Translations under genes and position numbers: made by a program
Shown here: positions 42,873 to 51,975 of the stretch, in pieces
Layout of the letters: each line of letters starts with the position of its first letter
Position numbering within the stretch: position 1 is the stretch's first letter
The notes under the pieces: generated by a model
Database searches by the model: none
What the model saw: only the letters and a program-made list of their open reading frames with translations
What the model was told of the DNA's origin: nothing
Source: Candidatus Saccharimonadota bacterium
GTDB lineage: Bacteria > Patescibacteriota > Saccharimonadia > Saccharimonadales > Saccharimonadaceae
Assembly (NCBI GenBank): GCA_905372835.1
Contig: CAJPQK010000001.1
Coordinates: 496,001 to 560,000 of the forward strand
Length of the DNA: 64,000 nt
Direction of reading: 5' to 3'

Positions 42873-44441
42873 TTAGCGCAAGCTGCGTCGGCTCATCACA
42901 TAAGCGCACGTCACGCTCACCAGTCCACCAAGTCCCAAGATGCCGCTAGCGGTGTTCAGAGTACCAGTGAGAGGCAATTCCTTAGTGGTTGGCGCGGTAG
43001 GAGTTGGCTGTGGCTGCGGCGTGGCAGCAGGAGGCGTGGTTTGATTGGTAGTTGGTGGTGTAGTCGGCTCAGTCGGTGTTGGCTTATTTGGCTCATTTGG
43101 TACTGATGGCGTAGGTGTCGGCTGAGTTGGCTTATTTGGCTCATTTGGTGTTGGTTGAGTTGGTGGATTTGCTGGAGGTGTCGTTACTGTGTAGGTTTCG
43201 GTCGTCGCATCATCACAAGCATCTGGAGAGCCGGCGATGGTCGGTGTGTCGACACAAGCGGTGTTTTTGTGCTTACCCTCAATGAATTTTGCGTACTTAG
43301 CAGTCAAAGAGAACGTCTGCGACTGACCAGCAGGCAAGTTGGCGATGGTGTGTGTCCACTTACTGCCATCAATCTTACCAGTGCTACTGTTTGACAGCGT
43401 CACTCCTTGCGGAGCAGTATCACTCACCACAACATCTTTCAGGTCTGTTTTGCCAGTGTTTTTGACGGTAATTTCATAGGTGAAATCACTGTTGACTGCC
43501 ACTTTGACATGTTCTTGTTTGTTAACTGTTTTGGTGATGCTGACTGACGGCTTTGGTTCTTCTGGTTTGTTTTCCTCAGTGATAGTAAAGCTGCCGGTAC
43601 AGTTAGGACTGGTTACTTCACCAATACTGGTAACTGCTGTTGCTTGAACTTTGTATGTACCCGGCGTCTTGAGCTCAACACCCATGCCAGTCTGATCGCC
43701 AGTCACACCACCAGCGTCAACAAGTTTGCCTGATGGGTCATAAACCCTGATGTGGATTGACTGGATGGTGGCACCATTTTTGGCTGATGCCTTGGCGCTC
43801 ATGTGGTAGCGGTTACGTGACAGTTGGGTGATAGTCAAGCTGTCACAAGTAGCAACTGGCTGCGGCTGAGGTTGTGGTTGCGGTTTTGGTTGCGGCGTTG
43901 GCGTCACTGGAACAGCTTGGGGTACGCTATATGTCAACAAGTTACCACAAGAAGACATGATGCGGAATTTACCGCGAGTAGCCGAACTGCCTTCCCAGCC
44001 CATGTACCAACTACTATCCCACAACTTCTGCGGGCGGGAGTAAATGGTGCGTCCAGCAACGGTGTGGGCTTTTTGGCCTTGGGCCTCAGAGAACCGTGAA
44101 GTCCAGCCCCATGATTGAGCAGAGGAGTCGACCTCATAGCGCACCTTGGTGCTAGAGATATTCGCCAACTCTGCTCTAGTGATACCGTTATAGGTTAGTA
44201 CGTCGCGGAAATTGTTGGTATTTTTGTCATAGTGCGCCAAAATCGCTTCTTTGCTACCAACACCGCCTTGGATCATGTCGTCTGATGCGGCTTGTGCGTA
44301 GTCTTGAAAGAAGACTACTGACTGCAGCACCATCGCCATCACCATCATGCCAATGCCCAGGTGTTTTACAGTTACTTGTTTTGATGCCGTCGCTGCTTGC
44401 TTCAAGCGAGCTACATATGTTTTCCACGACTGTCTAGCCAT
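42873..44441 (-). CDS. LPLTG cell-wall-anchored surface protein with DUF11 domain
   Basis: 522 residues from the ATG at 44441, after AAGGAGTGAGGG. A long basic start is followed by a signal helix (about 30-50) cut near AQAASDD. An N-terminal region of unknown fold (to about 180), a Pro/Gln linker, an Ig-like stretch, then a DUF11-type domain (ITKTVNK...YEITVKNTGKTDLKDVVVSDTAP) come next. A Pro/Thr stalk leads to LPLTG (489-493), a hydrophobic helix and SRRSLR. It should be anchored by a sortase, which is not in the window. It looks like an adhesin. Its DNA does not show the hairpin saturation of the surface gene at 58466. Confidence 0.88.
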   Translation of the reverse strand: MARQSWKTYVARLKQAATASKQVTVKHLGIGMMVMAMVLQSVVFFQDYAQAASDDMIQGGVGSKEAILAHYDKNTNNFRDVLTYNGITRAELANISSTKVRYEVDSSAQSWGWTSRFSEAQGQKAHTVAGRTIYSRPQKLWDSSWYMGWEGSSATRGKFRIMSSCGNLLTYSVPQAVPVTPTPQPKPQPQPQPQPVATCDSLTITQLSRNRYHMSAKASAKNGATIQSIHIRVYDPSGKLVDAGGVTGDQTGMGVELKTPGTYKVQATAVTSIGEVTSPNCTGSFTITEENKPEEPKPSVSITKTVNKQEHVKVAVNSDFTYEITVKNTGKTDLKDVVVSDTAPQGVTLSNSSTGKIDGSKWTHTIANLPAGQSQTFSLTAKYAKFIEGKHKNTACVDTPTIAGSPDACDDATTETYTVTTPPANPPTQPTPNEPNKPTQPTPTPSVPNEPNKPTPTEPTTPPTTNQTTPPAATPQPQPTPTAPTTKELPLTGTLNTASGILGLGGLVSVTCAYVMSRRSLR

Positions 44442-44616
44442 ACCCTCACTCCTTAATGCATCATCTCCACCTGATGCGTTATATCTTACTATTACTACCG
44501 TATCATATATTTTACACAAGCGCAACGAATGAACATTTGATAATTGCTTGAACTAATTTGCATAATCTGTTATATTGTATAATCGAAGTTTAAGTACAAA
44601 TTGTTAAAGGGAAACT

Positions 44617-44835
44617 ATGGCAAAGAAGAATACGAAACGCAAGTTGATCGGTTTGGTCAGCGACAAAAGCAAGCACCGAACTTACTACACGACAATCAAT
44701 ACACAAAATCGCACCACTAAAGGTCAAGGTAGGTTGACACTGCGCAAATACGACCCAATTGCTCGCGAGCATGCAACCTATACCGAAACCAAGAAAAATC
44801 TTGGTCGCAACGAAGTTAAAGCTCGTAAAAGCTAG
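44617..44835 (+). CDS. rpmG: 50S ribosomal protein L33
   Basis: 72 residues, longer than usual (about 50-55). The L33 pattern Y-x-T-x-x-N-x-x-N and LRKYDPIAREHATYTETK is clear; no cysteine pairs, so a zinc-free form. Located alone between a surface protein and a GH57 gene. Confidence 0.9.
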   Translation: MAKKNTKRKLIGLVSDKSKHRTYYTTINTQNRTTKGQGRLTLRKYDPIAREHATYTETKKNLGRNEVKARKS

Positions 44836-44857
44836 TTTCTTATCGCGCATATCATTA

Positions 44858-44888
44858 AAAACCCACGTATATAACCGTGGGTTTTATG
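44858..44888. terminator. Bidirectional terminator after rpmG
   Basis: A perfect 9-bp stem (44859-44867 with 44876-44884) between two convergent genes. The TTTT tail on the + strand serves rpmG. Confidence 0.85.
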
Positions 44889-46080
44889 TTATTGGGCGAG
44901 CATGCCTCGAGCGCCAATAGATATCCCGCAAGGCATTCATCACATACAACGAAGCTTCATATGGTGAACTATACGGGCTGAAATAGGCGTGAACATCGCC
45001 ATCGGACGACCACTTGGTGCACATATAGTAATAATGATCAGAGGTTTGCAAATTACGCCAATCACGAATCAGCTGAGAATCGCCAGACGCCAGTACTCGC
45101 GGCGCCAGCTGATACACATAGCGCAAAGCTTCTTGTTGCAGAGCATTACCATTCCAGGCCGTCAAATCCCTCTCACTGTCAGCCCAAGTCACCGTCTCTG
45201 GCATACTCACGTCTCCAACCGGTGCGTTCGACAGGGCTTGCGACACCGTATTAAACTGACCGCCAGCCGTTATCCATTTCCCAACAAACCGCTCAAAGAA
45301 GGTGAATATACCATGTTCTTTCCACTGATGCTCACCAAAGGTTTCATAGTCCATGAATAAATTGACCAATGGGCCACCTGACGCCGTAAGCCATGAGCTG
45401 TAGGTTTCAGCCGTCAGCGGCCAGCCACTCCATTTTTTGTTACTAAAACGAAAGGCAATGTCGTCACTCAAGCGATAGTTCTTTAGTAATAGTCTTGTGC
45501 GCGTGGCGCCCTTTGGTTGATAGACATAATTTGGGCTGCGCCAACCCAGCACTTTGTCCCAGCCTTCAGCCAGCACACCGTTATACCCGTGTGCCTCTGC
45601 CCAAGCTCCAAGCTCATCATTGTACGCCAACTCAGTGTTCGCCAACACTTTGGGCGAAACGCCAAATAGCTGTTTGATTTTTTCAGCGTGTAGAGCGACC
45701 TGCTTCTCAAATTCGGACTGATCGTAGAAAAAGGCCAGACTGTGATGATAAGGACTCGCCAATAATTCTACGCGTCCTGTTTTCACTAGTCGCTGAAAAC
45801 TCTCAATCACATCTGGCGCGAATTGCTCAGCTTGCTCCAAAAACACGCCAGACAAACTCAGCGACAAACAAAATCCTGGATGTTCGTGTAGCAGCTTTTC
45901 CAGCAGTGCGTTCATCGGTCGGTACGATTTATTTGCTACCTTCAGAAAAATCTCTTTGTTGTTTTGGTCGCCATCACCGCTGAAATAATCATGACGATTA
46001 GCAGTGTCGAGTGCACCATAGCTGCGGACACGCCACGGCTGGTGGGCGTGCAGATACAGGGTGACTACTGGACGGCTCAT
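44884..46080 (-). CDS. GH57 family glycoside hydrolase (alpha-amylase-like)
   Basis: 398 residues from the ATG at 46080. The HAHQP motif at the start, the nucleophile glutamate in ANTELAY, the acid in MDYETFGEH and the region TKWSSDGD match GH57. Members are amylases, branching enzymes or glucanotransferases acting on alpha-1,4 glucans. The start overlaps the stop of the upstream glycosyltransferase (ATGA), a coupled pair. This pairing is known for alpha-glucan synthesis and degradation in other bacteria and archaea. Confidence 0.88.
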   Translation of the reverse strand: MSRPVVTLYLHAHQPWRVRSYGALDTANRHDYFSGDGDQNNKEIFLKVANKSYRPMNALLEKLLHEHPGFCLSLSLSGVFLEQAEQFAPDVIESFQRLVKTGRVELLASPYHHSLAFFYDQSEFEKQVALHAEKIKQLFGVSPKVLANTELAYNDELGAWAEAHGYNGVLAEGWDKVLGWRSPNYVYQPKGATRTRLLLKNYRLSDDIAFRFSNKKWSGWPLTAETYSSWLTASGGPLVNLFMDYETFGEHQWKEHGIFTFFERFVGKWITAGGQFNTVSQALSNAPVGDVSMPETVTWADSERDLTAWNGNALQQEALRYVYQLAPRVLASGDSQLIRDWRNLQTSDHYYYMCTKWSSDGDVHAYFSPYSSPYEASLYVMNALRDIYWRSRHARPIT

Positions 46081-47288
46081 GCGCCACCGCCTTTTGATTG
46101 AGCCTGTTTGTATAATTTTAAGCAATGCTGAGCCGCGTCATGCCAGGACAATTGGGCGTATTCTGTTTTGACATCTTCCTTGAGAATTTCCAAAAGAGCA
46201 GGTGAGCGCGCCAACATGACGATTTGTCGCGCCAATTTGTTAGTATCCCAATAGTCAAATCGTAAAATATTATGAAGTACTTCGCCGACACCAGACTGGC
46301 GACTGATGAGTAGTGCTGTGTCATGATGCGCCGCTTCCAGCGCCGTCAGTCCAAATGGCTCTGATACCGAACTCATGACAAATACGTCGATCAGATGGTA
46401 AGCATCGCGCCACTGCCGACCGCGCACAAAACCCGTAAACACCACTTTGTCACTAATGCCCAGGTGCGCCGCCAAAGCAACCAGTTCGTCGCGCTGCTCA
46501 CCACTACCGCTCAGCAGCAATGCAATTTTTTGGTGCTGGTTGATGGCCTCAGCCACCGCCCGAATGAGATAGGTCAAACCTTTTTGCACTGTCAATCTGG
46601 TCAATGCACCAACGATGATATAGCCCTCCTTCTTCAAGTCTTCCAAGTATTGATAGGTACCTTGGTCGTATTCGTGTGGCGGCAGCTCATCCAGGTCAAT
46701 GGCATTGTACACAACCTCGATTTTCTCTGGTGGAATGTGATAATTCTTGACAATGATGTCTTTGGTAATGTGGCTCACTGCAATGATTCGGTCAGCCATC
46801 AACAGCCCTTGCTGCTCAATCTCATGCACCAACGGGTTGCCCTCATTCTCGCCAGAACGGTCAAATTCAGTCGCGTGCACATGCACGATCAACGGCGCAT
46901 TGCACTGCTGCTTAGCGATGATACCAGCTTCCATGGTCAACCAGTCATGAGCGTGAATAGCGTCTGGAGGATGCTGTTTGACAAATTCTTTAACGAAGCA
47001 ATTATATCGTCGCTGCACCGCACGCATACCACCCAGCCCGCAATCATGCGCTTGTTTGTCCGAAGTGCCCAAATCATCATAGGCGCCAAAGCCATCTTTT
47101 GATGCCTCCAAGTGCGTTGCCGCGTGTACATTCATGAAGTCAATGTTCGGATGCTCGGCAGAGTAGGGCACAACAAAGTCGATATCCACACCACAGTCGG
47201 CTAATGCCCGTGACATCTGATAACAAGCGACGCCTAAACCCCCGCTATTATGCGGAGGTAATTCCCACCCAAGCATCAATATTTTCAT
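46077..47288 (-). CDS. GT4-like glycosyltransferase, glycogen synthase type
   Basis: 403 residues. The N-terminus MKILMLGWELPPHNSGGLGV is typical of starch/glycogen synthases and related transferases; the sugar-nucleotide site has VGALTRLTVQKGLTYLI and the E-x7-E motif in EPFGLTALEAA. It likely transfers glucose from a nucleotide donor to a glucan. Operon with GH57. Together with glgB (9405) this could give elongation, branching and trimming of a storage glucan. The donor (ADP- or UDP-glucose) cannot be told. Confidence 0.85.
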   Translation of the reverse strand: MKILMLGWELPPHNSGGLGVACYQMSRALADCGVDIDFVVPYSAEHPNIDFMNVHAATHLEASKDGFGAYDDLGTSDKQAHDCGLGGMRAVQRRYNCFVKEFVKQHPPDAIHAHDWLTMEAGIIAKQQCNAPLIVHVHATEFDRSGENEGNPLVHEIEQQGLLMADRIIAVSHITKDIIVKNYHIPPEKIEVVYNAIDLDELPPHEYDQGTYQYLEDLKKEGYIIVGALTRLTVQKGLTYLIRAVAEAINQHQKIALLLSGSGEQRDELVALAAHLGISDKVVFTGFVRGRQWRDAYHLIDVFVMSSVSEPFGLTALEAAHHDTALLISRQSGVGEVLHNILRFDYWDTNKLARQIVMLARSPALLEILKEDVKTEYAQLSWHDAAQHCLKLYKQAQSKGGGA

Positions 47289-47403
47289 ACCTACTATTTA
47301 TCATAAAACGATGCTTATGTTTTTTCAATAGTTTTTCACGGTTTTTCAGGAGTATTTCACGCAGCGACCTGTCAGATAGCCTCCTCAAATCACCCAAAAT
47401 GAG

Positions 47404-47432
47404 TTGCCGAGGACGGAAAAATCATGTAAAAT
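47404..47432 (+). promoter_or_regulatory. tRNA-Trp promoter
   Basis: TTGCCG (47404-47409), 17 nt, TAAAAT (47427-47432), a few bases before the tRNA. Confidence 0.65.
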
Positions 47433-47445
47433 AACGCCAAGACAC

Positions 47446-47521
47446 AGGGGAGTAGCTCAGTTGGTAGAGCACCGGTCTCCAAAACCGGGTGTCGCAGGTT
47501 CGAGTCCTGTCTCCCCTGCCA
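47446..47521 (+). tRNA. tRNA-Trp (anticodon CCA)
   Basis: Acceptor AGGGGAG pairs with CTCCCCT, discriminator G and CCA encoded. The anticodon CCA reads UGG only. With TGA used as stop elsewhere this fits the standard code. Confidence 0.96.
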
Positions 47522-47545
47522 TAGAGCCGTAGAGCCATAAAATAG

Positions 47546-47569
47546 CAGAGGTTTTCCCTCTGTTTTTTT
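47546..47569 (+). terminator. tRNA-Trp terminator
   Basis: CAGAGG (47546-47551) pairs with CCTCTG (47557-47562), followed by seven T. Confidence 0.85.
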
Positions 47570-47597
47570 CTCACCAGGCGTGTGGTATACTGATTTC

Positions 47598-48152
47598 ATG
47601 AAACCATTGCAGTTATCTTCGCCGCACTTGATTATCATGGTCGGCGCACCGGGGGCGGGAAAAACACAGTTTGCGACTGAATTTGCCAAAATGTTCAATG
47701 CGCCAATGTTAAGCAGTGACACGCTGCGTGAATTGTCGAGTGATGACGCGCTCATTCACAAGACTGCGGTTGACTTACTTCGAGAGTTGCTCAAGCCAAA
47801 ACAGACAATCATCTTTGACGGCAACACCGAAAAGCGTGCTTGGCGTTCCGACATCGCCAAAGTCGCTCGTGAGGCTGGATTTAAGCCATTGTTTGTGTGG
47901 GTACAGACCGATCCTGCCATGTCCAGAGCTAGATGGCTCCGTTCACACAACGGCGATGAAGCACTGTTCGAACAGAAATTACGAACTTTCTCACCGCCGC
48001 ATGCCAGCGAGCCCTACATGGTTATCAGTGGCCGCCACACTTACAATACGCAGGCAAAAACGCTTTTGAAAAAACTCAGCGATGCTACCCGTCCAGCTGC
48101 TTCTATACGTACTCAGCCACGGTCAATTGGCGGGCGCGTTCGCGTACAGTAG
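47598..48152 (+). CDS. P-loop ATPase / kinase (AAA_33-like)
   Basis: 184 residues from the ATG at 47598, 6 nt after TATACT (leaderless). Walker A GAPGAGKT near residue 16 and FDGN (Walker B region) fit small nucleotide or polynucleotide kinases of the AAA_33 group. The C-terminus is basic. Possible RNA-end repair or zeta-like kinase; the substrate is unknown. It is followed after 12 nt by the protease-like gene. Confidence 0.78.
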   Translation: MKPLQLSSPHLIIMVGAPGAGKTQFATEFAKMFNAPMLSSDTLRELSSDDALIHKTAVDLLRELLKPKQTIIFDGNTEKRAWRSDIAKVAREAGFKPLFVWVQTDPAMSRARWLRSHNGDEALFEQKLRTFSPPHASEPYMVISGRHTYNTQAKTLLKKLSDATRPAASIRTQPRSIGGRVRVQ

Positions 48153-48164
48153 ACGGAGGGCTTG

Positions 48165-48851
48165 ATGCCAACTATCACTGATTCTGAATTTGGCGAAATC
48201 ACTGTCACCAGGCGCGCACTAGCCAGTCGCGTCAGTTTGCGCATTGCTCCCAACGGTCGCATCCGCATCACCATGCCGCTTCACGCGCCACTAGCTTCCG
48301 CCAAACTGCTCATTAAACGGTCACGTCGCAGCATTCAAAAACTCATCGCCGAGCAGCAAGGCGATTTTCCATACAGCACGCCTCAGCAAATTGGCAAAAG
48401 TCACAATTTGTTGGTGGAACAGGGAGAACCCGCTGTCAAAACTGTCGGCACCAGCATCATCATCAACGCAAGAGACGACCAAGATTTCGCTGACCCCATC
48501 TTTCAACAATCCATTCGCGACCACGTCGTCAAAGCCCTGCGCAAAGAAGCCAAAAGCTATTTGCCACGCCGCCTCAAATTCTTAGCAGAGCAATACGACT
48601 TTCATTACGACAAAACTCGACTCACGCACTCGTCCAGTCGCTGGGGCAGTTGTTCCTCAAACGGCACCATCAGCCTAAACATCGCCCTCATGAATATACC
48701 GTTTGAGCTATTAGACTACGTCCTCATCCATGAACTGTGCCACACGCGCCAGATGAACCATTCGTCAGCATTTTGGCACGAAGTCGCTGCCATCGACCCG
48801 CACTATAAACGACACCGCGACGCCCTGAAAAAATACACTCCACACGTATAA
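48165..48851 (+). CDS. YgjP/DUF45-type zinc metallopeptidase-like protein
   Basis: 228 residues from the ATG at 48165 (a TTG just before is ignored; GGAGGG lies upstream). The C-terminal half carries SSSRWGSCS, LDYVLIHELCHTRQMNHSSAFW with the HExxH-type HELCH, and a later downstream His, matching YgjP/SprT-like proteins. It may act as a metallopeptidase; targets unknown. Confidence 0.85.
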   Translation: MPTITDSEFGEITVTRRALASRVSLRIAPNGRIRITMPLHAPLASAKLLIKRSRRSIQKLIAEQQGDFPYSTPQQIGKSHNLLVEQGEPAVKTVGTSIIINARDDQDFADPIFQQSIRDHVVKALRKEAKSYLPRRLKFLAEQYDFHYDKTRLTHSSSRWGSCSSNGTISLNIALMNIPFELLDYVLIHELCHTRQMNHSSAFWHEVAAIDPHYKRHRDALKKYTPHV

Positions 48852-48873
48852 TGCTTGTGCTATACTGGTACAT

Positions 48874-50085
48874 ATGCAGGGAGGGAATCTTATCTATGCC
48901 ATCATCATCTTGCTTGTCATATCATGGCTGATGTTTCTAGCAGCCGTCGTTATCGCCTATCGCGGACGGCACCAGTCACGCCAAGAACTACGACGCAGTC
49001 GCTCCCGTGAACGGCTAGAACGCGACCGTGTATTGACACTGGTGAACAACCTCACCGACGCCATCATCAGTATGGATGCCCACGGCATCATCGGCCTCTA
49101 CAACGCTGCCGCCTTGAGTCTGCTTGACACCAACGCCAGCATCCAAGGCGTACACATTGATGAGCTATTAAATTTTGAAACCAACGACAAACAGCCAGTT
49201 CCTGTATTCAAAGAATTGCGAAAATCACCAGCCATTCGTACTCGCGACGACATCATCATGCCCCTTGAGGGCGGTGACCGTGTGCGGCTGTCAGCTACTT
49301 TCGCGCCAGTACAGGGTGGTAGCGACACGCTCACTTCAGATGGCTACGTCCTTATTTTGCGCGACATCACGCGAGTCAAAAGCCTAGAAGAAGAGCGTGA
49401 TGAATTCATCAGCGTGATCAGCCACGAATTACGCACCCCCATCACCATCGCCGAAGCCTCACTCTCCAACGTTCAGCTCATGATGCACCGCGGCATGACC
49501 GACAAATTGGACGATTCACTTGCCGAAGCTCACAAACAAATCATGTTCCTCGCGCGCATTGTCAACGACCTCAGCACGCTGTCTCGCGCGGAGCGTGGCA
49601 TAGCCGATGAATCAGAGCTCATCAACGTCACTGAACTAGCCGAAAAACTCCGCCACGAATACGAACCGCAAGCAACAGAAAAGAAATTGGCGTTCAACCT
49701 GGACGTCAGAGCTGGTGTCGGTAACGTCAACGTGTCTCGACTATACCTCGAAGAATTATTGCAAAATTTCATCACCAACGCCATCAAATACACCCAAAAA
49801 GGTTCAGTCACCCTCATCATGAAACGCAGCAGCGGCAAAGTCTACTTTGGCGTCAAGGACACTGGCATCGGCATCGGGCGCAGTGATCAGAAAAAGATTT
49901 TCGACCGCTTCTTCCGCGCCGAAGATTACCGCACCCGCGAAACCAGCGGTACTGGATTAGGGCTGTACGTAGCAGCCAAACTAGCCCGCAAACTCGGCTG
50001 CACCATCAGACTAGAAAGCCGTCTCAACCACGGATCAACTTTTAGCTTCAGCCTACCACCGGCAAAACCAGCAAAAAAGCAATAA
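48874..50085 (+). CDS. Orphan PAS-domain sensor histidine kinase
   Basis: 403 residues. One N-terminal helix (residues 5-28), a PAS domain (about 55-165; IISMDAHGIIGLYNAAA), HisKA with the phospho-accepting His184 in SHELRTPIT, and HATPase_c with NAIKYT (N box), DTGIGIG and GTGLGLYVAAKLA. It autophosphorylates in response to an unknown signal. No response regulator gene is adjacent. TATACT (48861-48866), ATG 7 nt on, leaderless. The short extracellular part suggests sensing by the membrane or PAS domain. Confidence 0.93.
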   Translation: MQGGNLIYAIIILLVISWLMFLAAVVIAYRGRHQSRQELRRSRSRERLERDRVLTLVNNLTDAIISMDAHGIIGLYNAAALSLLDTNASIQGVHIDELLNFETNDKQPVPVFKELRKSPAIRTRDDIIMPLEGGDRVRLSATFAPVQGGSDTLTSDGYVLILRDITRVKSLEEERDEFISVISHELRTPITIAEASLSNVQLMMHRGMTDKLDDSLAEAHKQIMFLARIVNDLSTLSRAERGIADESELINVTELAEKLRHEYEPQATEKKLAFNLDVRAGVGNVNVSRLYLEELLQNFITNAIKYTQKGSVTLIMKRSSGKVYFGVKDTGIGIGRSDQKKIFDRFFRAEDYRTRETSGTGLGLYVAAKLARKLGCTIRLESRLNHGSTFSFSLPPAKPAKKQ

Positions 50086-50136
50086 TACCGCTCAAACTTG
50101 CAATGCATGCATTTTTTGTGCTAAGCTATACTTGAC

Positions 50137-50160
50137 AGTCTGTGAAAAACAGACTTTTTA
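50137..50160 (+). terminator. Possible attenuator in the secE leader
   Basis: AGTCTGT (50137-50143) pairs with ACAGACT (50149-50155), loop GAAAA, then TTTTTA. It lies between the TATACT box of secE (near 50126) and the secE start, so it may be an attenuator. Confidence 0.45.
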
Positions 50161-50175
50161 ATTTGGGAGAAACAC

Positions 50176-50502
50176 ATGACAGAAAAGGGTAAGCAGACAG
50201 GGAAAACTACCGTACGCCGCATCAAGGCAACGGATGATTCCCCTAAAAAAACCGTCAAAAAGAAATCAACCACCAAACCAGCATGCGCTATTCAAAAGAC
50301 TGAAGCAGATTCAGGCATGCGCGACTCATTTGTTGGTTATTTCAAGGGAGCGTGGGCCGAGTTGAAGCTAGTTCGTTGGCCAACCCGCGCCAACACTTGG
50401 ATCATGACTGGCACCGTGATTGGCTTTACTTTACTGCTTACCACATTGATTTTATTACTTGACGCTGGATTTAACTGGGTCTTTGAGCAAATTTTGAAAT
50501 AA
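50176..50502 (+). CDS. secE: Protein translocase subunit SecE
   Basis: 108 residues. A Lys/Thr-rich extension of about 45 residues precedes the SecE core: the amphipathic AWAELKLVRWPTRANTW and one helix (LLLTTLILLLDAGFNWVFEQ). It clamps SecY. Operon with nusG (18 nt apart). Confidence 0.94.
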   Translation: MTEKGKQTGKTTVRRIKATDDSPKKTVKKKSTTKPACAIQKTEADSGMRDSFVGYFKGAWAELKLVRWPTRANTWIMTGTVIGFTLLLTTLILLLDAGFNWVFEQILK

Positions 50503-50520
50503 AGGTAAAAGGAGTTTTTT

Positions 50521-51066
50521 ATGGCAAATAATCGTTACGACTCAACCCGTCAGTGGTACGCTATTCACACCTATTCTGGCTACGAAGAAAAGGTAGCAGA
50601 ATCCATTCGTCAGCGCATCAACGGTGTTGACATGGCAGACAAAATCTTTGACGTCATGGTCCCAAAAGAAAAACAAATCCAAATCAAAAACGGCAAACGC
50701 AAAGTCGTTGAAGCCAAAATCTTCCAAGGCTATGTGTTGGTGGAGATGAACTTGACTGATGAGACGTGGTACATCATCCGCAACACGCCTGGCGTGACTG
50801 GATTTGTCGGTGCCGACACTACGCCAACACCCGTTTCTGACAAAGAAATTGCCAAAATCAAAAAGCGCATGGGCGTCGAAGAGCCAAAGCACCAGATTGA
50901 TTTCTCAGAAGGCGAAGTTGTTTCCATCACCGATGGTCCGTTCAAAGGCTTTGACGGTGCGATCGCCGAAATCGACCCAATCAAAGGCAAAATCCGTGTC
51001 ATGGTCAGCATGTTTGGACGTGACACTCCAGTTGAACTTGACGCTTTGCAGGTGAAAAAAGTCTAA
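50521..51066 (+). CDS. nusG: Transcription termination/antitermination factor NusG
   Basis: 181 residues. N-terminal NGN domain (QWYAIHTYSGYEEKVAESI, IFDVMVPKEK, GYVLVEMNL, IRNTPGVTGFVG) and the KOW domain (EGEVVSITDGPFKGFDGAIAEID). It couples transcription with translation. secE-nusG is the classical pair; rplK-rplA normally follow but are displaced here. Confidence 0.97.
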   Translation: MANNRYDSTRQWYAIHTYSGYEEKVAESIRQRINGVDMADKIFDVMVPKEKQIQIKNGKRKVVEAKIFQGYVLVEMNLTDETWYIIRNTPGVTGFVGADTTPTPVSDKEIAKIKKRMGVEEPKHQIDFSEGEVVSITDGPFKGFDGAIAEIDPIKGKIRVMVSMFGRDTPVELDALQVKKV

Positions 51067-51122
51067 TACACAGACCAGACAGGCCAATTTATATATTATC
51101 AAAAGGGTGGAGAGGTTTTACC

Positions 51123-51959
51123 ATGAGTACACTAGAAATGCCACAACCCAGTGATGATAACTCCGACAAGAACGAGAAGGTCATACAGCCCAGTGACGAC
51201 ACCACCCAGGAGGCCGCCAAAGTCTCAGAAGAATGGTTAGAAGCACTGGGTGAGCCTGATGGCGAGGACTTAACAAGCGCCTCTCTCAAACATTTAGCTG
51301 CCAGAAATAAATTGATCGCGACCTTTGAAGAACTGTCTGCCAAACAGACTATTGATGAGCAACAGCGTGCCATAAATAAGACTAGCAACTCGTTAAATAT
51401 GCAATATCTCCCAGCAGTACGAGAACTTATTACCCATTACTTACAAGACTTACCGACGACACCAAAGCAAAAGGAATCTCTGCTCACTTGGTTCGCTGGA
51501 CTGATGGAAAGCGATACACAGGCAATTGTCGCTGCAGCGCACATCATCGCTCCAGACAGTATTCCAGAGAAGCAGACAGGCGTACTAGCGCAAGCTAAGC
51601 TATGTGTAAACCAACTATACGAAGAGTCCGTAGAAGAGTGCGAAGGAGACCCTTCACGTATACCTGCTCATTTTGCTGCCGATTTTGCAGTAGCCCTGGG
51701 ACAGCAACAAGTCGACATGATAAATTCCGCGTATAGCAGTATACCTGTCGCATCAAAAGAGGTGCAGGCACCAAAGGACGACACTCCTCCACCTGAAATC
51801 CCAACCAGCCTTGAAATCAAAGACCCAAAGATAGCTCGCATGTTGGCGCTCTCAGAGATTGGCAAAGAGGCGGTCAAAGCTTTGACCATTGCTGGTGGCG
51901 TGGCAGCTGGCATCGTTGCCGGCAACGTAGTCACACACTTTCTGTCACGCAAAAAATAA
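51123..51959 (+). CDS. Hypothetical protein with C-terminal membrane anchor
   Basis: 278 residues. An acidic, disordered start (residues 1-45), a helical middle with no recognised family, a Pro-rich stretch and a C-terminal hydrophobic segment (about 250-272, GGVAAGIVAGNVVTHFL) ending SRKK, as in tail-anchored proteins. GGTGGAGAGG lies before the ATG. It sits where rplK would be expected after nusG. Confidence 0.65.
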   Translation: MSTLEMPQPSDDNSDKNEKVIQPSDDTTQEAAKVSEEWLEALGEPDGEDLTSASLKHLAARNKLIATFEELSAKQTIDEQQRAINKTSNSLNMQYLPAVRELITHYLQDLPTTPKQKESLLTWFAGLMESDTQAIVAAAHIIAPDSIPEKQTGVLAQAKLCVNQLYEESVEECEGDPSRIPAHFAADFAVALGQQQVDMINSAYSSIPVASKEVQAPKDDTPPPEIPTSLEIKDPKIARMLALSEIGKEAVKALTIAGGVAAGIVAGNVVTHFLSRKK

Positions 51960-51975
51960 TGCGTCACACGCTAAA

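Noticed and set aside
50105..50120. Hairpin terminator in the AATGCATGCATT palindrome before secE
   Set aside because: A 12-bp palindrome without a loop cannot form a useful hairpin; it is simply self-complementary DNA.
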